Source: CAZEHS01 sp964511875 (GTDB lineage Bacteria; Bacillota; Clostridia; Peptostreptococcales; Acidaminobacteraceae). From it: a stretch of 64,000 nt of DNA. This document shows, one piece after another, positions 49,748-60,161 of this stretch (position 1 is its first letter; every line of letters starts with the position of its first letter). The notes beneath the pieces are model-generated. The model did no database searches and was not told the DNA's origin. It saw only the letters and a program-made list of their open reading frames with translations. The stretch lies in assembly GCA_964511875.1 (NCBI GenBank), contig CAZEHS010000001.1, positions 85,334 through 149,333 on the forward strand, given 5' to 3'. The position numbers were made by a program, and so were the translations under genes.

Positions 49748-51274
49748 TTATTGTAAGGAACCGGTGGCCTTTTCAACTGCTTCAACAATGCTGTGGTCTT
49801 TGACCAGATCGTATACCGCATTGATATCCACATACATGACACGATCCTCCACCAGACGGGTGACTCGGCTTCTAATCAGCTTATATGCTTCCTTAGTTCC
49901 CACACCAAGCTTATCCGGCTCTTTGAAATCGACTCCCTGGGCTCCTGAAAGCAGCTCGATTGCAAGGACATTCCTTACATTGTCCAGGATTTCACGGGCT
50001 TTCCGAGCGGCGATTGTCCCCATGGATACATGATCCTCCTGGTTCGCTGACGACGGTATGGAATCTACGCTTGCTGGATGAGCAAGGACTTTATTCTCTG
50101 AAACCAAGGCTGCCGCAGCGTATTGTGCGATCATGAAACCGCTGTGCAGTCCTCCCTTTTCTGTAAGGAATGCAGGTAGCCCGCTGAGCTGAGGATTGAC
50201 AAGGCGTTCGGTACGCCGCTCAGAAACGTTCGCAATTTCTGCCAATGCGATGCCTAAGAAGTCGAATGCCAATGCCATTGGTTGTCCGTGAAAATTGCCG
50301 CCTGAGAAAACCACTTTATCATCCGCGAAAACAATGGGATTATCGGTGACTGCGTTGATTTCGATCTCGACCTTCTGAATGCAGTAGTTCAATGCATCCT
50401 TGCTGGCACCGTGTATCTGCGGTGTGCAGCGCAGGCTATATGCATCCTGAACCCTCACTTGTCCCTGACGTGTTGTCAGGCCGCTGTTTGCCAGGATTCT
50501 AAGAAGGTTTGAAGCCGATGCCATCTGCCCGGGATGAGGACGGACTGCATGAATCCGGGGATCGAAGGCATCAGTGATTCCGTTCAGTGCTTCTGCAGTC
50601 AGCGCACATGCTATATCTGAAAGCTTCATGATCTGCATGGCATCATAAACCGCAAGGGCTCCGACTGATGTCATGACCTGAGTCCCGTTGATCAGTCCCA
50701 GACCTTCTTTTGAAGTGAGTACGACCAGTGGGATTCCTGCCTTCTCCATTGCCTCGCGGCCTGACATGCGGACGCCTTGGTACTCTGCTTCACCTTCACC
50801 GATCATGACAAGCACGACATGAGAAAGCGGTGCTAGATCCCCACTGGCTCCCAATGATCCTTTTTCCGGGACAATTGGTGAAACGCCTTTATTTATCATA
50901 TCGATCATTGCCTGTACTGTGCTTAATCGAACTCCGCTGTAACCCTGTGCGATATTGTTGATTCGCAGCAGAATGATTCCTGTAACAACTTCTTTATCAA
51001 AAGGGTTGCCTACGCCGCATGAGTGGGAGATGATCAGATTTCTTTGGAGTTCTTCGGTATCTTCCTTCGAAATCGCCACATCGCTGAATTTTCCGAATCC
51101 TGTCGTGATTCCATAAATGGTTTTCTTGCTTTCAACGAATTCATCAACCAGATCCCGGCTTCTCTTGATCCTATCAACTGCTTCCTGAGTCAATTCTACC
51201 TTGAAACCCTTCCGAGCCACATTCACAACATCTTCAATCTGCAATGGCTTTGAACCGATTCTGACAACTGACAT
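49748..51274 (-). CDS. hutH: Histidine ammonia-lyase
   Basis: The 508-residue protein has the Ala-Ser-Gly triad (GSLGASGDLAPLSH) that cyclises to the MIO cofactor, YGITTGFGKF at the N-terminus, and GGNFHGQPMAL and QDHVSMG-type motifs (here QEDHVSMGT). It deaminates histidine to urocanate. GAGAGGGG precedes ATG 51274. No other hut gene is adjacent; a promoter with an extended -10 drives it alone. Confidence 0.95.
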   Translation of the reverse strand: MSVVRIGSKPLQIEDVVNVARKGFKVELTQEAVDRIKRSRDLVDEFVESKKTIYGITTGFGKFSDVAISKEDTEELQRNLIISHSCGVGNPFDKEVVTGIILLRINNIAQGYSGVRLSTVQAMIDMINKGVSPIVPEKGSLGASGDLAPLSHVVLVMIGEGEAEYQGVRMSGREAMEKAGIPLVVLTSKEGLGLINGTQVMTSVGALAVYDAMQIMKLSDIACALTAEALNGITDAFDPRIHAVRPHPGQMASASNLLRILANSGLTTRQGQVRVQDAYSLRCTPQIHGASKDALNYCIQKVEIEINAVTDNPIVFADDKVVFSGGNFHGQPMALAFDFLGIALAEIANVSERRTERLVNPQLSGLPAFLTEKGGLHSGFMIAQYAAAALVSENKVLAHPASVDSIPSSANQEDHVSMGTIAARKAREILDNVRNVLAIELLSGAQGVDFKEPDKLGVGTKEAYKLIRSRVTRLVEDRVMYVDINAVYDLVKDHSIVEAVEKATGSLQ

Positions 51275-51356
51275 GGTGTACCCCTCTCATTTTTGGGACC
51301 GGATTCCCGCGGTAATCATAAAGTTCACCCGGGTCCTTTCCAGTTATATTAGTGTA

Positions 51357-51365
51357 ATTATATCA
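51357..51365 (-). promoter_or_regulatory. hutH extended -10 promoter
   Basis: TGATATAAT on the minus strand about 83 nt before the hutH start. The remaining part of the 51275-51490 gap is the hutH leader and the YgiQ terminator. Confidence 0.6.
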
Positions 51366-51458
51366 CAGGAAAACGTTTAAACAGCTTTATTGCAGTGAAG
51401 CAGACCCATATGGACACCTGACTTGAAGCATCCTTTCACGGGGTGTAATGACAACAAC

Positions 51459-51478
51459 AGCATCCGAAGGGGATGCTG
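51459..51478 (-). terminator. Terminator after the YgiQ gene
   Basis: CAGCATCC-N4-GGATGCTG, followed on the minus strand by TTGTTGTC. It separates YgiQ from hutH on the same strand. Confidence 0.7.
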
Positions 51479-51490
51479 CTGCAAGCAGTG

Positions 51491-53620
51491 CTATTTTGAT
51501 CTGTCAGTCTGTTGCTTTTTATTGCCTGAGGGCCTTTTGGCACCCTGCGTACGGGTTGTTCCGGCATTTTCAGTACGGTGTGTCTTTACCGGTCTTCCTG
51601 CTCCGGCAGGCTTTGGTGAAACGGCCTGTCTTTTGGAAGCTCCCGGTTTTGTCGGAGTTGCGGATGCTGTATTTTTAGAGCCTGTCTTTTGTCCGCTCTT
51701 TTCTGAGGAGGAAGCATTTTTCCCCTTTGCTGAACGGGCATCCGATCTGTCGGCATACGTCCTCTTCTTTTTCGCAGGAGTTCCGTCCTTTGAGGGTCTG
51801 CCGGGCCCGGTTCCCCGTTCTCCGCGAGGCGGAGGCGCCAGGCAAAGAGGCCCGAAACCGATGAGATCAGTGCGTCCCGCTGTCTCGAGGGCAGCCCGTA
51901 CAATGTCATGGTTTTTAGGATTCCGGAATTGAAGCAACGCCCGCTGCATCCGCTTCTCTTCAAAATCCTTCGGTACATAGACGGGTTTCATCGTTCGTGG
52001 GTCAAGACCCGTATGGAACATGCAGGTTGACAGTGTGCCCGGTGTCGGATAAAAATCCTGAACCTGCTCTGGCTGATACCCCATATCACGCAGATATTCC
52101 GCTAGCTCGATTGCGCTTTTAAGCGTACTTCCTGGATGTGAGCTCATAAGGTATGGAACCAGGTACTGTTCTTTTCCGACGGCCTTGCTGATCGCAAAGA
52201 ATTTCTCCGAAAACTGTTTGAAAAGTTTACCGCATGGTTTGCCCATACTCTGAAGCACCGCATCTGAGATGTGCTCAGGAGCCACTTTCAGCTGTCCGCT
52301 GACATGGTGGGTCACCAGCTCCTTCATGAACTCATCCGATGGATCTGCCAGGAGGTAATCGTAACGGATACCTGAACGGATGAAGACTTTCTTAATCTTG
52401 GGGACTGCTCTTAGTTTCCTTAACAGCCCCAGGTAGTCGCTGTGATCTATCCTCAGGCTTGGGCAGGGTTTGGGCCACAGACACTGTCTATCCTTACAGG
52501 TGCCTACCTTCAACTGCTTGGCGCAGGAAGGGAACCTGAAATTGGCAGTCGGACCGCCAACGTCATGGATGTAACCCTTGAACCCGGGCTGTCCCGTCAG
52601 AATCTCAGCTTCTTCCAGCAGGGAGTCATGGCTGCGGGCCTGAATGATCCGCCCCTGATGGAAAGTAAGTGCGCAGAAGGAACAGGCTCCAAAACAACCA
52701 CGCTCGCTGACCAGGCTGTACTGCACCTCTTCGATGGCTGGCACGCCGCCGGCAGCATCGTAGTCCGGATGCCAGGTCCGAGTATAAGGAAGGGCATAGA
52801 CCGCGTCCATTTCCTCTGTTGTAAGAGGCATGGCCGGCGGATTCTGAACCAGCCAGCGATCCTTGTGTCTTTGAATGAGCACGCGGCCCCTTATAGGGTC
52901 CTGTTCATCATATTGGGTCTTGAACGCTTTAGCATAAGCAACGGTGTCTTCTGCCACCTTCTCATAATCAGGAATCCGGACGCCGTTCTTGAGGACGTCA
53001 TCATCCTGGGTCACATAACAGGTTCCCTGCAAATGATGGAGGTATCGGATATCAAGCCCTGCACTGAGAAAATCAGCAACCTCGACAATCTGACGCTCCG
53101 ACATTCCGTATATGAGCAGATCCGCTTCTGAATCCACCAGCATGGAACGGCGGACGTTATTGCTCCAGTAGTCAAAATGAGCAAATCTTCGAAGACTGGC
53201 TTCAACGCCTCCGATGATTATAGGAGTCTTCTTATAAGCTTCCCGCAGACGGTTGACGTAAGCCAATGTCGCTCTGTCAGGTCTCAGGCCCATCTTGCCG
53301 CCGGGACTGTATGCGTCCTCCTGACGATGTTTTTTTGTAACGGTATAATGATTCACCATGGAATCCAGGTTGCCTGCGCCTACCAGAAAGCCCAGCTTTG
53401 GGCGGCCCAGTCTTTTGAAATCTTCAGTCGAATGCCAGTCAGGCTGGGCAATGATTCCTACGCGATAACCGGCATGCTCGAGAACTCTGGATACGATGGC
53501 AGTGCCAAAGCTGGGGTGATCCACATAGGCATCACCGGAAACAACGATGAAATCCAGCTGTTCCCAGCCCCGTTCCTGCATATCCTGCTTATTAACAGGT
53601 AAAAATTTCTGTCTGTCCAC
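51491..53620 (-). CDS. YgiQ-family radical SAM protein with basic C-terminal tail
   Basis: About 709 residues. N-terminal UPF0313 region (FIVVSGDAYVDHPSFGTAIV, a B12-binding-like fold), the radical SAM CxxxCxxC (CFGACSFCAL), and the DUF3362 C-terminal region (DFYPTPGTLSTCMFHTG). The last 115 residues are a low-complexity tail rich in Lys, Arg, Ser, Pro, Gly and Thr. GTG 53620 follows AAAGGTG; the longer frame lacks an RBS and overlaps the LacI stop. The reaction of this family is unknown. It appears co-transcribed with the LacI gene 25 nt upstream. Confidence 0.93.
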   Translation of the reverse strand: MDRQKFLPVNKQDMQERGWEQLDFIVVSGDAYVDHPSFGTAIVSRVLEHAGYRVGIIAQPDWHSTEDFKRLGRPKLGFLVGAGNLDSMVNHYTVTKKHRQEDAYSPGGKMGLRPDRATLAYVNRLREAYKKTPIIIGGVEASLRRFAHFDYWSNNVRRSMLVDSEADLLIYGMSERQIVEVADFLSAGLDIRYLHHLQGTCYVTQDDDVLKNGVRIPDYEKVAEDTVAYAKAFKTQYDEQDPIRGRVLIQRHKDRWLVQNPPAMPLTTEEMDAVYALPYTRTWHPDYDAAGGVPAIEEVQYSLVSERGCFGACSFCALTFHQGRIIQARSHDSLLEEAEILTGQPGFKGYIHDVGGPTANFRFPSCAKQLKVGTCKDRQCLWPKPCPSLRIDHSDYLGLLRKLRAVPKIKKVFIRSGIRYDYLLADPSDEFMKELVTHHVSGQLKVAPEHISDAVLQSMGKPCGKLFKQFSEKFFAISKAVGKEQYLVPYLMSSHPGSTLKSAIELAEYLRDMGYQPEQVQDFYPTPGTLSTCMFHTGLDPRTMKPVYVPKDFEEKRMQRALLQFRNPKNHDIVRAALETAGRTDLIGFGPLCLAPPPRGERGTGPGRPSKDGTPAKKKRTYADRSDARSAKGKNASSSEKSGQKTGSKNTASATPTKPGASKRQAVSPKPAGAGRPVKTHRTENAGTTRTQGAKRPSGNKKQQTDRSK

Positions 53621-53645
53621 TAATTTACACCTTTTCTTTCCGGAT

Positions 53646-54644
53646 TCAACGACTGCTCTCTCTGAAAATGATGCCATGAGGGAGACGTACGTGTTTCTCT
53701 TCAATTTCCTGCCCGTCGATTTTCTTAATGATCATTCGAATTGCAATTGCTCCGATATCGTAAATCGGGTGTTGTATGGTTGTCAGTTTCGGTCGGTACA
53801 GAGTTGCAAGGGTCGTATCATAAAAACCTGTGACGGATACTTCCTCAGGAACCTTGATGCCATTATCCACCAGAGCATTGATAGCACCAACCGCCATATC
53901 ATCGGTGGTAGTGATGATTGCTGTGGGCTTCTTGCCGAGTCTCAGCATTTCTTCAACAGCCTTATATGCATCATTTGCCTGAAAATAACCGCTTCTGACC
54001 TGGTCTTCATGGTAGTCCAGACCAGAATCCTCAAGCGCTTTTTTGAACCCTTCCAATTGATCCGGTCCAAATACGTCCACTGTCTCACCATTGCGGATCA
54101 GCATGAAATCCTTATGGCCGCGCTCTGCCATATGACACGTCATCTCATAAACAGCTTTGTAATGGTCGATTGCAACTGAAAAAATCCTGTCATTGGTCGC
54201 AAAACGATTTACCAGGACCACCGGGAGACTGCATCTCTCAAAGAATGACTGATGCGCTTCATCCCACTTGAAAGACAGGAAGACGATCCCCTCGACCTGT
54301 TTTGATTCCAAAAGCTTCAGGTAGCGCAGTTCCTGCTGGACGTCACCGTACGTATTGCAGAGAATGACTTCATAGTCGTATGTCTTTGCAATCTCCTCAA
54401 AAGCATTAAGGAGCTCTCCGGTATAGTAGTTTGCAATATCAGGCACTATGATTCCGATCAATCGGCTCTTTTTCATGACCAGACTTCTGGCCACGGGATT
54501 CGGAACATATCCGGTTTCCTCGATGATGTCGAACACCCGCTTCTTGATTTCATCGCTCACCGGTTTTGAATCGTTGATAACACGAGAAACCGTTGATATG
54601 GATACATTCGCTCGTCTGGCAACATCCTTGATATTAACCGCCAT
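53646..54644 (-). CDS. LacI/GalR-family regulator
   Basis: The 332-residue protein has the LacI HTH at the start (IKDVARRANVSISTVSRVIN) and a periplasmic-binding-protein-like effector domain (GIIVPDIANYYTGELLNAFE). AGAGGTGAG precedes ATG 54644. It begins 4 nt after the stop of the giant GGDEF gene, so it shares its transcript. No sugar operon lies next to it; effector and target are unknown. Confidence 0.93.
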   Translation of the reverse strand: MAVNIKDVARRANVSISTVSRVINDSKPVSDEIKKRVFDIIEETGYVPNPVARSLVMKKSRLIGIIVPDIANYYTGELLNAFEEIAKTYDYEVILCNTYGDVQQELRYLKLLESKQVEGIVFLSFKWDEAHQSFFERCSLPVVLVNRFATNDRIFSVAIDHYKAVYEMTCHMAERGHKDFMLIRNGETVDVFGPDQLEGFKKALEDSGLDYHEDQVRSGYFQANDAYKAVEEMLRLGKKPTAIITTTDDMAVGAINALVDNGIKVPEEVSVTGFYDTTLATLYRPKLTTIQHPIYDIGAIAIRMIIKKIDGQEIEEKHVRLPHGIIFRESSR

Positions 54645-54648
54645 ATTC

Positions 54649-57600
54649 TCACCTCTCCGCTTCATTGAGTATAACAGATATGACACCGCTAAGGGTATTC
54701 ACATAATTAAATACGTTAAAATCGAATTCACGGCGGGAAATCGGAACCGACATGATCAATACTCCACTGATGCTCCCGCCCTGCATCATCGGAACCGTGA
54801 TGTATGAAAACCAGTCCGGTACACCTTGGTCATCAGGAAGAGAACTGACATCGGCCCAATCTACGAAATAATGGCCGTAACCCCGATCAATGGCCCCAAA
54901 GACAAGTTCCTCAGCGATTTCAGCCGTACGGTCCAACCCGTCGATTGCAGCTGTCCGTGTGAATTTTTCTTTAATGGCACCGTCTGCCATGTAAACCAGA
55001 GAGGCTGTCTGAGCTTCACAGATATCCACCAGCTGGCTGAGTATTTCGTATATCTTCGCCTCCCGGCCAATCGGCCGGTTTATCAGACTTATGGTATCCA
55101 CCATAGCCTGGACCTTCCGAGAATCAGTCGAGATGTTTCCCTCCAGAATACCGGCCAGCTTATCGAAACGCTGTTTTGAAACGCCCATATTGGCTGTCCA
55201 TACCGTTGTCCGGTTTCGGCCCATATGCTTGGATTCATATAATGCCTGATCAGCCTTCTCGATCAGTTCTTCTTCTACAACCCCGTGAGCCGGAAAACTG
55301 GCTGCGCCGAAGCTCATGGTCAGGGGGGACTGATCCCCAAGAATCGGAGTGAGTTCAATGCTTCTCCTGATCTTCTCGCATACCTTGTAGGCATCAATGT
55401 CTCCTGTCCCCGGCAATACCAGAATAAACTCTTCGCCTCCGTAACGCCCCACCAGATCACCTTTTCGGATATTGGCCCGGATGATCCTGCCAATTTCCCT
55501 CAGCACCTCATCGCCCTTCTGATGCCCGTAAATATCGTTGACATTCTTGAAGTGGTCGATGTCTGCCATGATGATCGCCATTTCCTGATTATTGGCTTTG
55601 CTTCGTTCAAATTCTTCTGCCAGCTTACTTTCAATGTGCTTTCTCAAGAATACGGAGGTGAGTTTATCAATCACTGAAGTCCTTTTCAGGTGATAGTTCT
55701 CTACCAGGATGCAGAGGTTGCGCATCAGGATCCGACAATTCTGGAAGCTTGTTTCCGTAAAGTTATTGAAGGATTTATCGGACTGCAGGTAGATATATCC
55801 GATCACTTTGCCGGCCGGTTCCCTGCTTTCATGCCGCCTACGTGAGTTCGGAACCGGTCCGGAGGATACATGCCTGACCGGAATGACCATAAGCGCTTCT
55901 GAAACCTGTCTGTTAGGATTGGCAATCTTGAAATCCGCTCGGTTTTTGATGAGAATGCCTTCCGATTCGAATTCAAGCATCACGGAAAACCTGCTTACGT
56001 CCGGGATAGCACTGTCATTATCTGTTGAGATCACTTCATCATTGGCTCCGAAGTCCTTGCTGAAGAAGAAAAATCCGCGATCTGCAAAGGTTATCTGAAC
56101 CATGTATTTCATGGTAAGCATGATATTCTGATATTCATCATGTCCATAATATTGGATCAGGTTTTCCACATTCTTAAAACGGATTCCGTGTTTCTTCTCG
56201 TACATCTTGTAAACGGAGTTGAGGAACCGCTGATTGATCAGAATCCGTTCCTCATCCCTGACTTCGAAGAAATCCAGGATGTTTGTTGGAAGAATGAGTT
56301 CCTGAGCCTGATCACTTTTGGATGAGTTCAGAATTCGATTGATCAGTGACTGCAGCTGCCTGTAAAGCGTCGCTTTCATCTCATCCCTGAGAACAAATGA
56401 TTCCCGGAATTTTTCCGGCACCCTAAGGGCCATCATCCTGAGCGCGTCCATGGCCGAATAGTAATGGACCAATGCCTGATACGGCTCTTTTCCGATATCG
56501 AACTGTCTCCCTAGCATCTGATAGACCAACCAGTGCTCGGAGGGGTAATTCCGTATTGAAGGGTTGGTAAGAAGAATCTCATAAAAAGCGATACGGTCAT
56601 CCTCGAGTACGCCGCCAAGCATTGCCCTGCGGATACTCAGCCGAGGTGTATCGAACACATCAATGAGATCCGCATCCATGAACAGCAGATGCTGAACGTG
56701 CATTCGCTTCATTTCATTCATGAATTCCAGAGCCAAATCAAGGATGATATCTCTGATCAGTCTTATTTCAAGGGGGTTCGTTGTTGCTTTGATCAATGCG
56801 CCCAAATGTGCCGCAAGGTCAATCGATTCTCCATTGCTATGGTTCAGATGGTCGATTTTCAATTTCAACAGCTTGAACTCGAATTCCATATTGTCCGGGA
56901 TATGGATCCCATCATCATAAGCCCGCCTGTACCATGATAATGCACCGTCAAAATCGTGCATATCCAGGGAAAAGCGGATATGACACAGGAAATAGAGGGC
57001 AGTATTCAAAGCATGACCTCTACGGTTGGCAAATTCATAATCCAGCTTGGACAGGTACCGATACGCTTCATCATACTGACAGCAGCTGAGATAAGTGATG
57101 CAGAGATTCGAATAGATATCGAACAGCATCTCGTTGTGCTGCGCTTCCTCGGCCAAACGGCATGCCCGGTGCAGATAATTCAAAGCATTTGTGTGATTGT
57201 CTTCCTTCATATACGTTTCGCCAAGGTTGGAGTAAAGCATGTCCAGACCCCAGATCGTATTGGACCGCTCACTGATTGCAATCGCTTTGTTGAAATACTC
57301 CCTGCTTTTCTCCAGATCACCGAGATAGTCGAAGTTCAGGATACCCAGGTTATTCAGAGGGCGGGTTCGTTCAATGGGGCTTCCCAGCTTCTCCATAGTG
57401 CGGTCACTTTCAATGAGCGCCATGAAAGCATCACTGGTCCTCCCAGAATAGATATCGCAGATCCCTTTTTCATTTAGTAGTCTGCCATAATAGTACGTCA
57501 GTCCGTTTTCCCTGGTGTATGCCAGGTATGGGTCAATCAGCCGTTTAATGTCATCGAACTTTCCAAATGCAAGCATTATCCTGCTCTTCACAAGGACTGC

Positions 57601-60024
57601 TTCGATCTCTCCCTTGAAATACCCTGCTTCCCTGCATTGAAGGATGATGTCGGCCAGCTCATCTTCAGTCGAATTCATCTCTTTCATGGTGACTTTTATA
57701 CCGCAGGACCGGACCCTGGCATCGATTTCCGTTTCGAGCTGCCTTGATTCACGGGCATAACCCTCTGCCTCCTGATACAGCTGGTGAGCTTTCTCTGTAT
57801 CATTGATGCGAAGATGGACATCGCCCAGCCTGATCATCAGAGCCGCCATTGCATCGTGGGATTTCAAATCACTTAATAATCTTAGGGCAAGGGAATAGAA
57901 TTCCAGTGCCTGTCGGTTATGATTCATCTCCTCCATCTGATGAGCCAGATGCTGCGCATGATTTGCCGCTTTTTCAAGTTGTCCGCTGTTTGTCAGATGA
58001 TAAATCAGCGATTCCGACAGCATCTCATTACCCTGAGCGTTAAGGGTTTCCAGGTAATCAGCAGCAATTCCGTGAAATCTGGTTATCTCTCCCGGCGCCA
58101 ATAAAGCCTGAACCTTTTTTCTCAGACGCTTATTGAAAAAATCGTATGTGTAACCCCAATCGCCAAGCTTCCGGTTTAGAATCCGCCCTGTAATCAACAG
58201 CTCCAGTGCTGAGTCGATGCTGTTCTTATCCATATCAAGCATCTGATTGAATACGCCGCCCGGAGCAGGCGAATCGAATATGGAAATACATTCCATAATC
58301 CTCAGGCAATCAAGCCCAAAAAGATCCAGGGTGTTATCCGGTGTCTCATCCAGAACCAGAGAAATCTCCATGTCTTTCACATGTTCTGAAGGATCCGACC
58401 AGGTCCGATCCTCCCTTATGAAAAGATATTCGAACATGAACAGCGTCTTCATCGCTTCTTCTATGAGCTTGGGATTTCCTGCTGCATCTCCCATGATTCT
58501 TGCCGCCAGGGCAATCGGGCGATGTCCCACACCCTGTACGTATTGGATATACTCTGCAGCCTCAGTGAACCCGAATTTGTTGAGTGCGACGACTTCGCAT
58601 TGACCAGAGCTGACATATTTTGAAATTGTATTATAATATGAAACGGATTCATCCCTAAGCGAATTTACAAAGAGGAGGGGAATTTTCCGTGGTATCCTGA
58701 TCAGGTATTCCAGGATCGAGAAATCCTGAGGGCTAATGTTCTGCAATCCGTCGATGAATACCACCATCGGATTGCTTTGGGCATATTCCATAATGAAATT
58801 ATACACCCGGTTATTAAGACGCATCAGTTCCGGTTCTTCATCCTGCGATTCAGAAGGCAGAACCCTCCAGGTATTCCCGATTTCCGGAATGATCTTGACG
58901 ATCTCACTGCCGTATTTCTTGATAAGTTCAGGACTCAAATTGACATCCCCTATGATTTCACGCAAGAGGGCTTTGAAAACGAAATGGCCTCTCGTCTGTT
59001 TATTCGCAATCGTTATCTTACAGCATTTCGTCCGTTTCATGTACGTATGGAAATGCAGCTCTTGAATCAACCGCGTTTTACCGATTCCAGACTCTCCCTG
59101 TATCAATACCTGTCTTACTTCTGAACGCATTTCTATGCATTGATGGATCAGACCGAGAATGCGTTTGAGCTCTCTGTCACGACCCACAAGAGGCGTTGTA
59201 AAGATCAGTTTTTCATAATATTCCCGATCGGAGAACTCGAAAGACATCTGGAATACTGTTTTGAACGCATCAACGAATTGCAGGATTGAAGAAAACCTTT
59301 CATTGGCGTTCTTGACCGTCATGATATCCACCAATCTGAAAACATCATGCTCATTGGTCCCTTCCAGTATGCTTTCAAACGTACAGTCCTGGAAAGGAAG
59401 TCGTTTAAACAGATAATAGACAATGACACCAAGCGAATAAATATCCGCAGTAGGGTTTGAATCATTGTCACGAATGATTTCAGGCGGAAGAAACTGCTCC
59501 ACTTCATCAGAAAAGGCACCCAACTGCTCGCGATAATGCAGGGTAGTAGAAAAATCAATAAGTTTGACGTTTATTCCATTCTCACTGCGAAGGATATGAA
59601 GCGTATTGAAATTCAGATATTTATAGGCATGACCTCTGAAATGGATGTAGCTCAGGGCATAGCAAATCTGTCGGATCACATCCAGGATTTCTGATTCGTT
59701 CAGATCCAGGTATGAGACCTGTTCATTCAGTGGGATGTACTCCGACGTGTAGAAATACTGAAGAGTGGGATGTATCCGGTTGTTGACCTTCCTTATGACA
59801 TCCAGTTCATAAGCCTGTGCGATATTAGGATGTATCAGTGTTGCCAGGTGGATATACCTATAAATCAGATTCTGGACATATTCACTGTTGGTTGCATCCA
59901 AAGAAAGAATCCGCAGCTTGATTCTCTGCGCATCCTTCTGCTGATCTTCTGCAATCCAAGTTACTCCGAGCAGATCCGAAGCCATCTTCTCAACCAGCTT
60001 GTATCTGCAGTTCAAAACATCCAA
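54649..60024 (-). CDS. Giant signalling protein: pseudokinase-AAA ATPase-TPR-GAF-GGDEF-GAF
   Basis: About 1791 residues. Order (positions in the protein as counted from the first upstream ATG at 60048): Ser/Thr-kinase-like domain (about 15-275), AAA/ATPase with Walker A GESGIGKT (about 319-326) and FIDGLQN-type Walker B, TPR-rich region (about 690-1080), GAF-like region (about 1310-1460), GGDEF (about 1490-1650; ADIDHFKNVNDIYG, RYGGEEF near 1537) and a terminal GAF (about 1680-1799). The kinase HRD reads HAYKYLN and DFG reads DFS, so it is probably a pseudokinase. The GGDEF site is intact, so the output should be c-di-GMP. TTG 60024 is preferred (GGAGG 6 nt upstream); ATG 60048 is possible. 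Same plan is known as kinase-AAA-GAF-histidine kinase proteins with another output. Confidence 0.9.
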   Translation of the reverse strand: MDVLNCRYKLVEKMASDLLGVTWIAEDQQKDAQRIKLRILSLDATNSEYVQNLIYRYIHLATLIHPNIAQAYELDVIRKVNNRIHPTLQYFYTSEYIPLNEQVSYLDLNESEILDVIRQICYALSYIHFRGHAYKYLNFNTLHILRSENGINVKLIDFSTTLHYREQLGAFSDEVEQFLPPEIIRDNDSNPTADIYSLGVIVYYLFKRLPFQDCTFESILEGTNEHDVFRLVDIMTVKNANERFSSILQFVDAFKTVFQMSFEFSDREYYEKLIFTTPLVGRDRELKRILGLIHQCIEMRSEVRQVLIQGESGIGKTRLIQELHFHTYMKRTKCCKITIANKQTRGHFVFKALLREIIGDVNLSPELIKKYGSEIVKIIPEIGNTWRVLPSESQDEEPELMRLNNRVYNFIMEYAQSNPMVVFIDGLQNISPQDFSILEYLIRIPRKIPLLFVNSLRDESVSYYNTISKYVSSGQCEVVALNKFGFTEAAEYIQYVQGVGHRPIALAARIMGDAAGNPKLIEEAMKTLFMFEYLFIREDRTWSDPSEHVKDMEISLVLDETPDNTLDLFGLDCLRIMECISIFDSPAPGGVFNQMLDMDKNSIDSALELLITGRILNRKLGDWGYTYDFFNKRLRKKVQALLAPGEITRFHGIAADYLETLNAQGNEMLSESLIYHLTNSGQLEKAANHAQHLAHQMEEMNHNRQALEFYSLALRLLSDLKSHDAMAALMIRLGDVHLRINDTEKAHQLYQEAEGYARESRQLETEIDARVRSCGIKVTMKEMNSTEDELADIILQCREAGYFKGEIEAVLVKSRIMLAFGKFDDIKRLIDPYLAYTRENGLTYYYGRLLNEKGICDIYSGRTSDAFMALIESDRTMEKLGSPIERTRPLNNLGILNFDYLGDLEKSREYFNKAIAISERSNTIWGLDMLYSNLGETYMKEDNHTNALNYLHRACRLAEEAQHNEMLFDIYSNLCITYLSCCQYDEAYRYLSKLDYEFANRRGHALNTALYFLCHIRFSLDMHDFDGALSWYRRAYDDGIHIPDNMEFEFKLLKLKIDHLNHSNGESIDLAAHLGALIKATTNPLEIRLIRDIILDLALEFMNEMKRMHVQHLLFMDADLIDVFDTPRLSIRRAMLGGVLEDDRIAFYEILLTNPSIRNYPSEHWLVYQMLGRQFDIGKEPYQALVHYYSAMDALRMMALRVPEKFRESFVLRDEMKATLYRQLQSLINRILNSSKSDQAQELILPTNILDFFEVRDEERILINQRFLNSVYKMYEKKHGIRFKNVENLIQYYGHDEYQNIMLTMKYMVQITFADRGFFFFSKDFGANDEVISTDNDSAIPDVSRFSVMLEFESEGILIKNRADFKIANPNRQVSEALMVIPVRHVSSGPVPNSRRRHESREPAGKVIGYIYLQSDKSFNNFTETSFQNCRILMRNLCILVENYHLKRTSVIDKLTSVFLRKHIESKLAEEFERSKANNQEMAIIMADIDHFKNVNDIYGHQKGDEVLREIGRIIRANIRKGDLVGRYGGEEFILVLPGTGDIDAYKVCEKIRRSIELTPILGDQSPLTMSFGAASFPAHGVVEEELIEKADQALYESKHMGRNRTTVWTANMGVSKQRFDKLAGILEGNISTDSRKVQAMVDTISLINRPIGREAKIYEILSQLVDICEAQTASLVYMADGAIKEKFTRTAAIDGLDRTAEIAEELVFGAIDRGYGHYFVDWADVSSLPDDQGVPDWFSYITVPMMQGGSISGVLIMSVPISRREFDFNVFNYVNTLSGVISVILNEAER

Positions 60025-60087
60025 AATACACCTCCGGCATCCCCGCATTGTACTGAATTAGCCATTTTATAATGGTTATTTAGAATC

Positions 60088-60116
60088 ATTATATATAACT
60101 TTAATCCATTGTACAA
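60088..60116 (-). promoter_or_regulatory. Promoter of the giant GGDEF operon
   Basis: TTGTAC (60116-60111), 17 nt, TATAAT (60093-60088), about 64 nt before TTG 60024. Confidence 0.75.
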
Positions 60117-60161
60117 TAACGCCGACACCGGACTCAAACCATCAAGGGGCATATATTGAAA

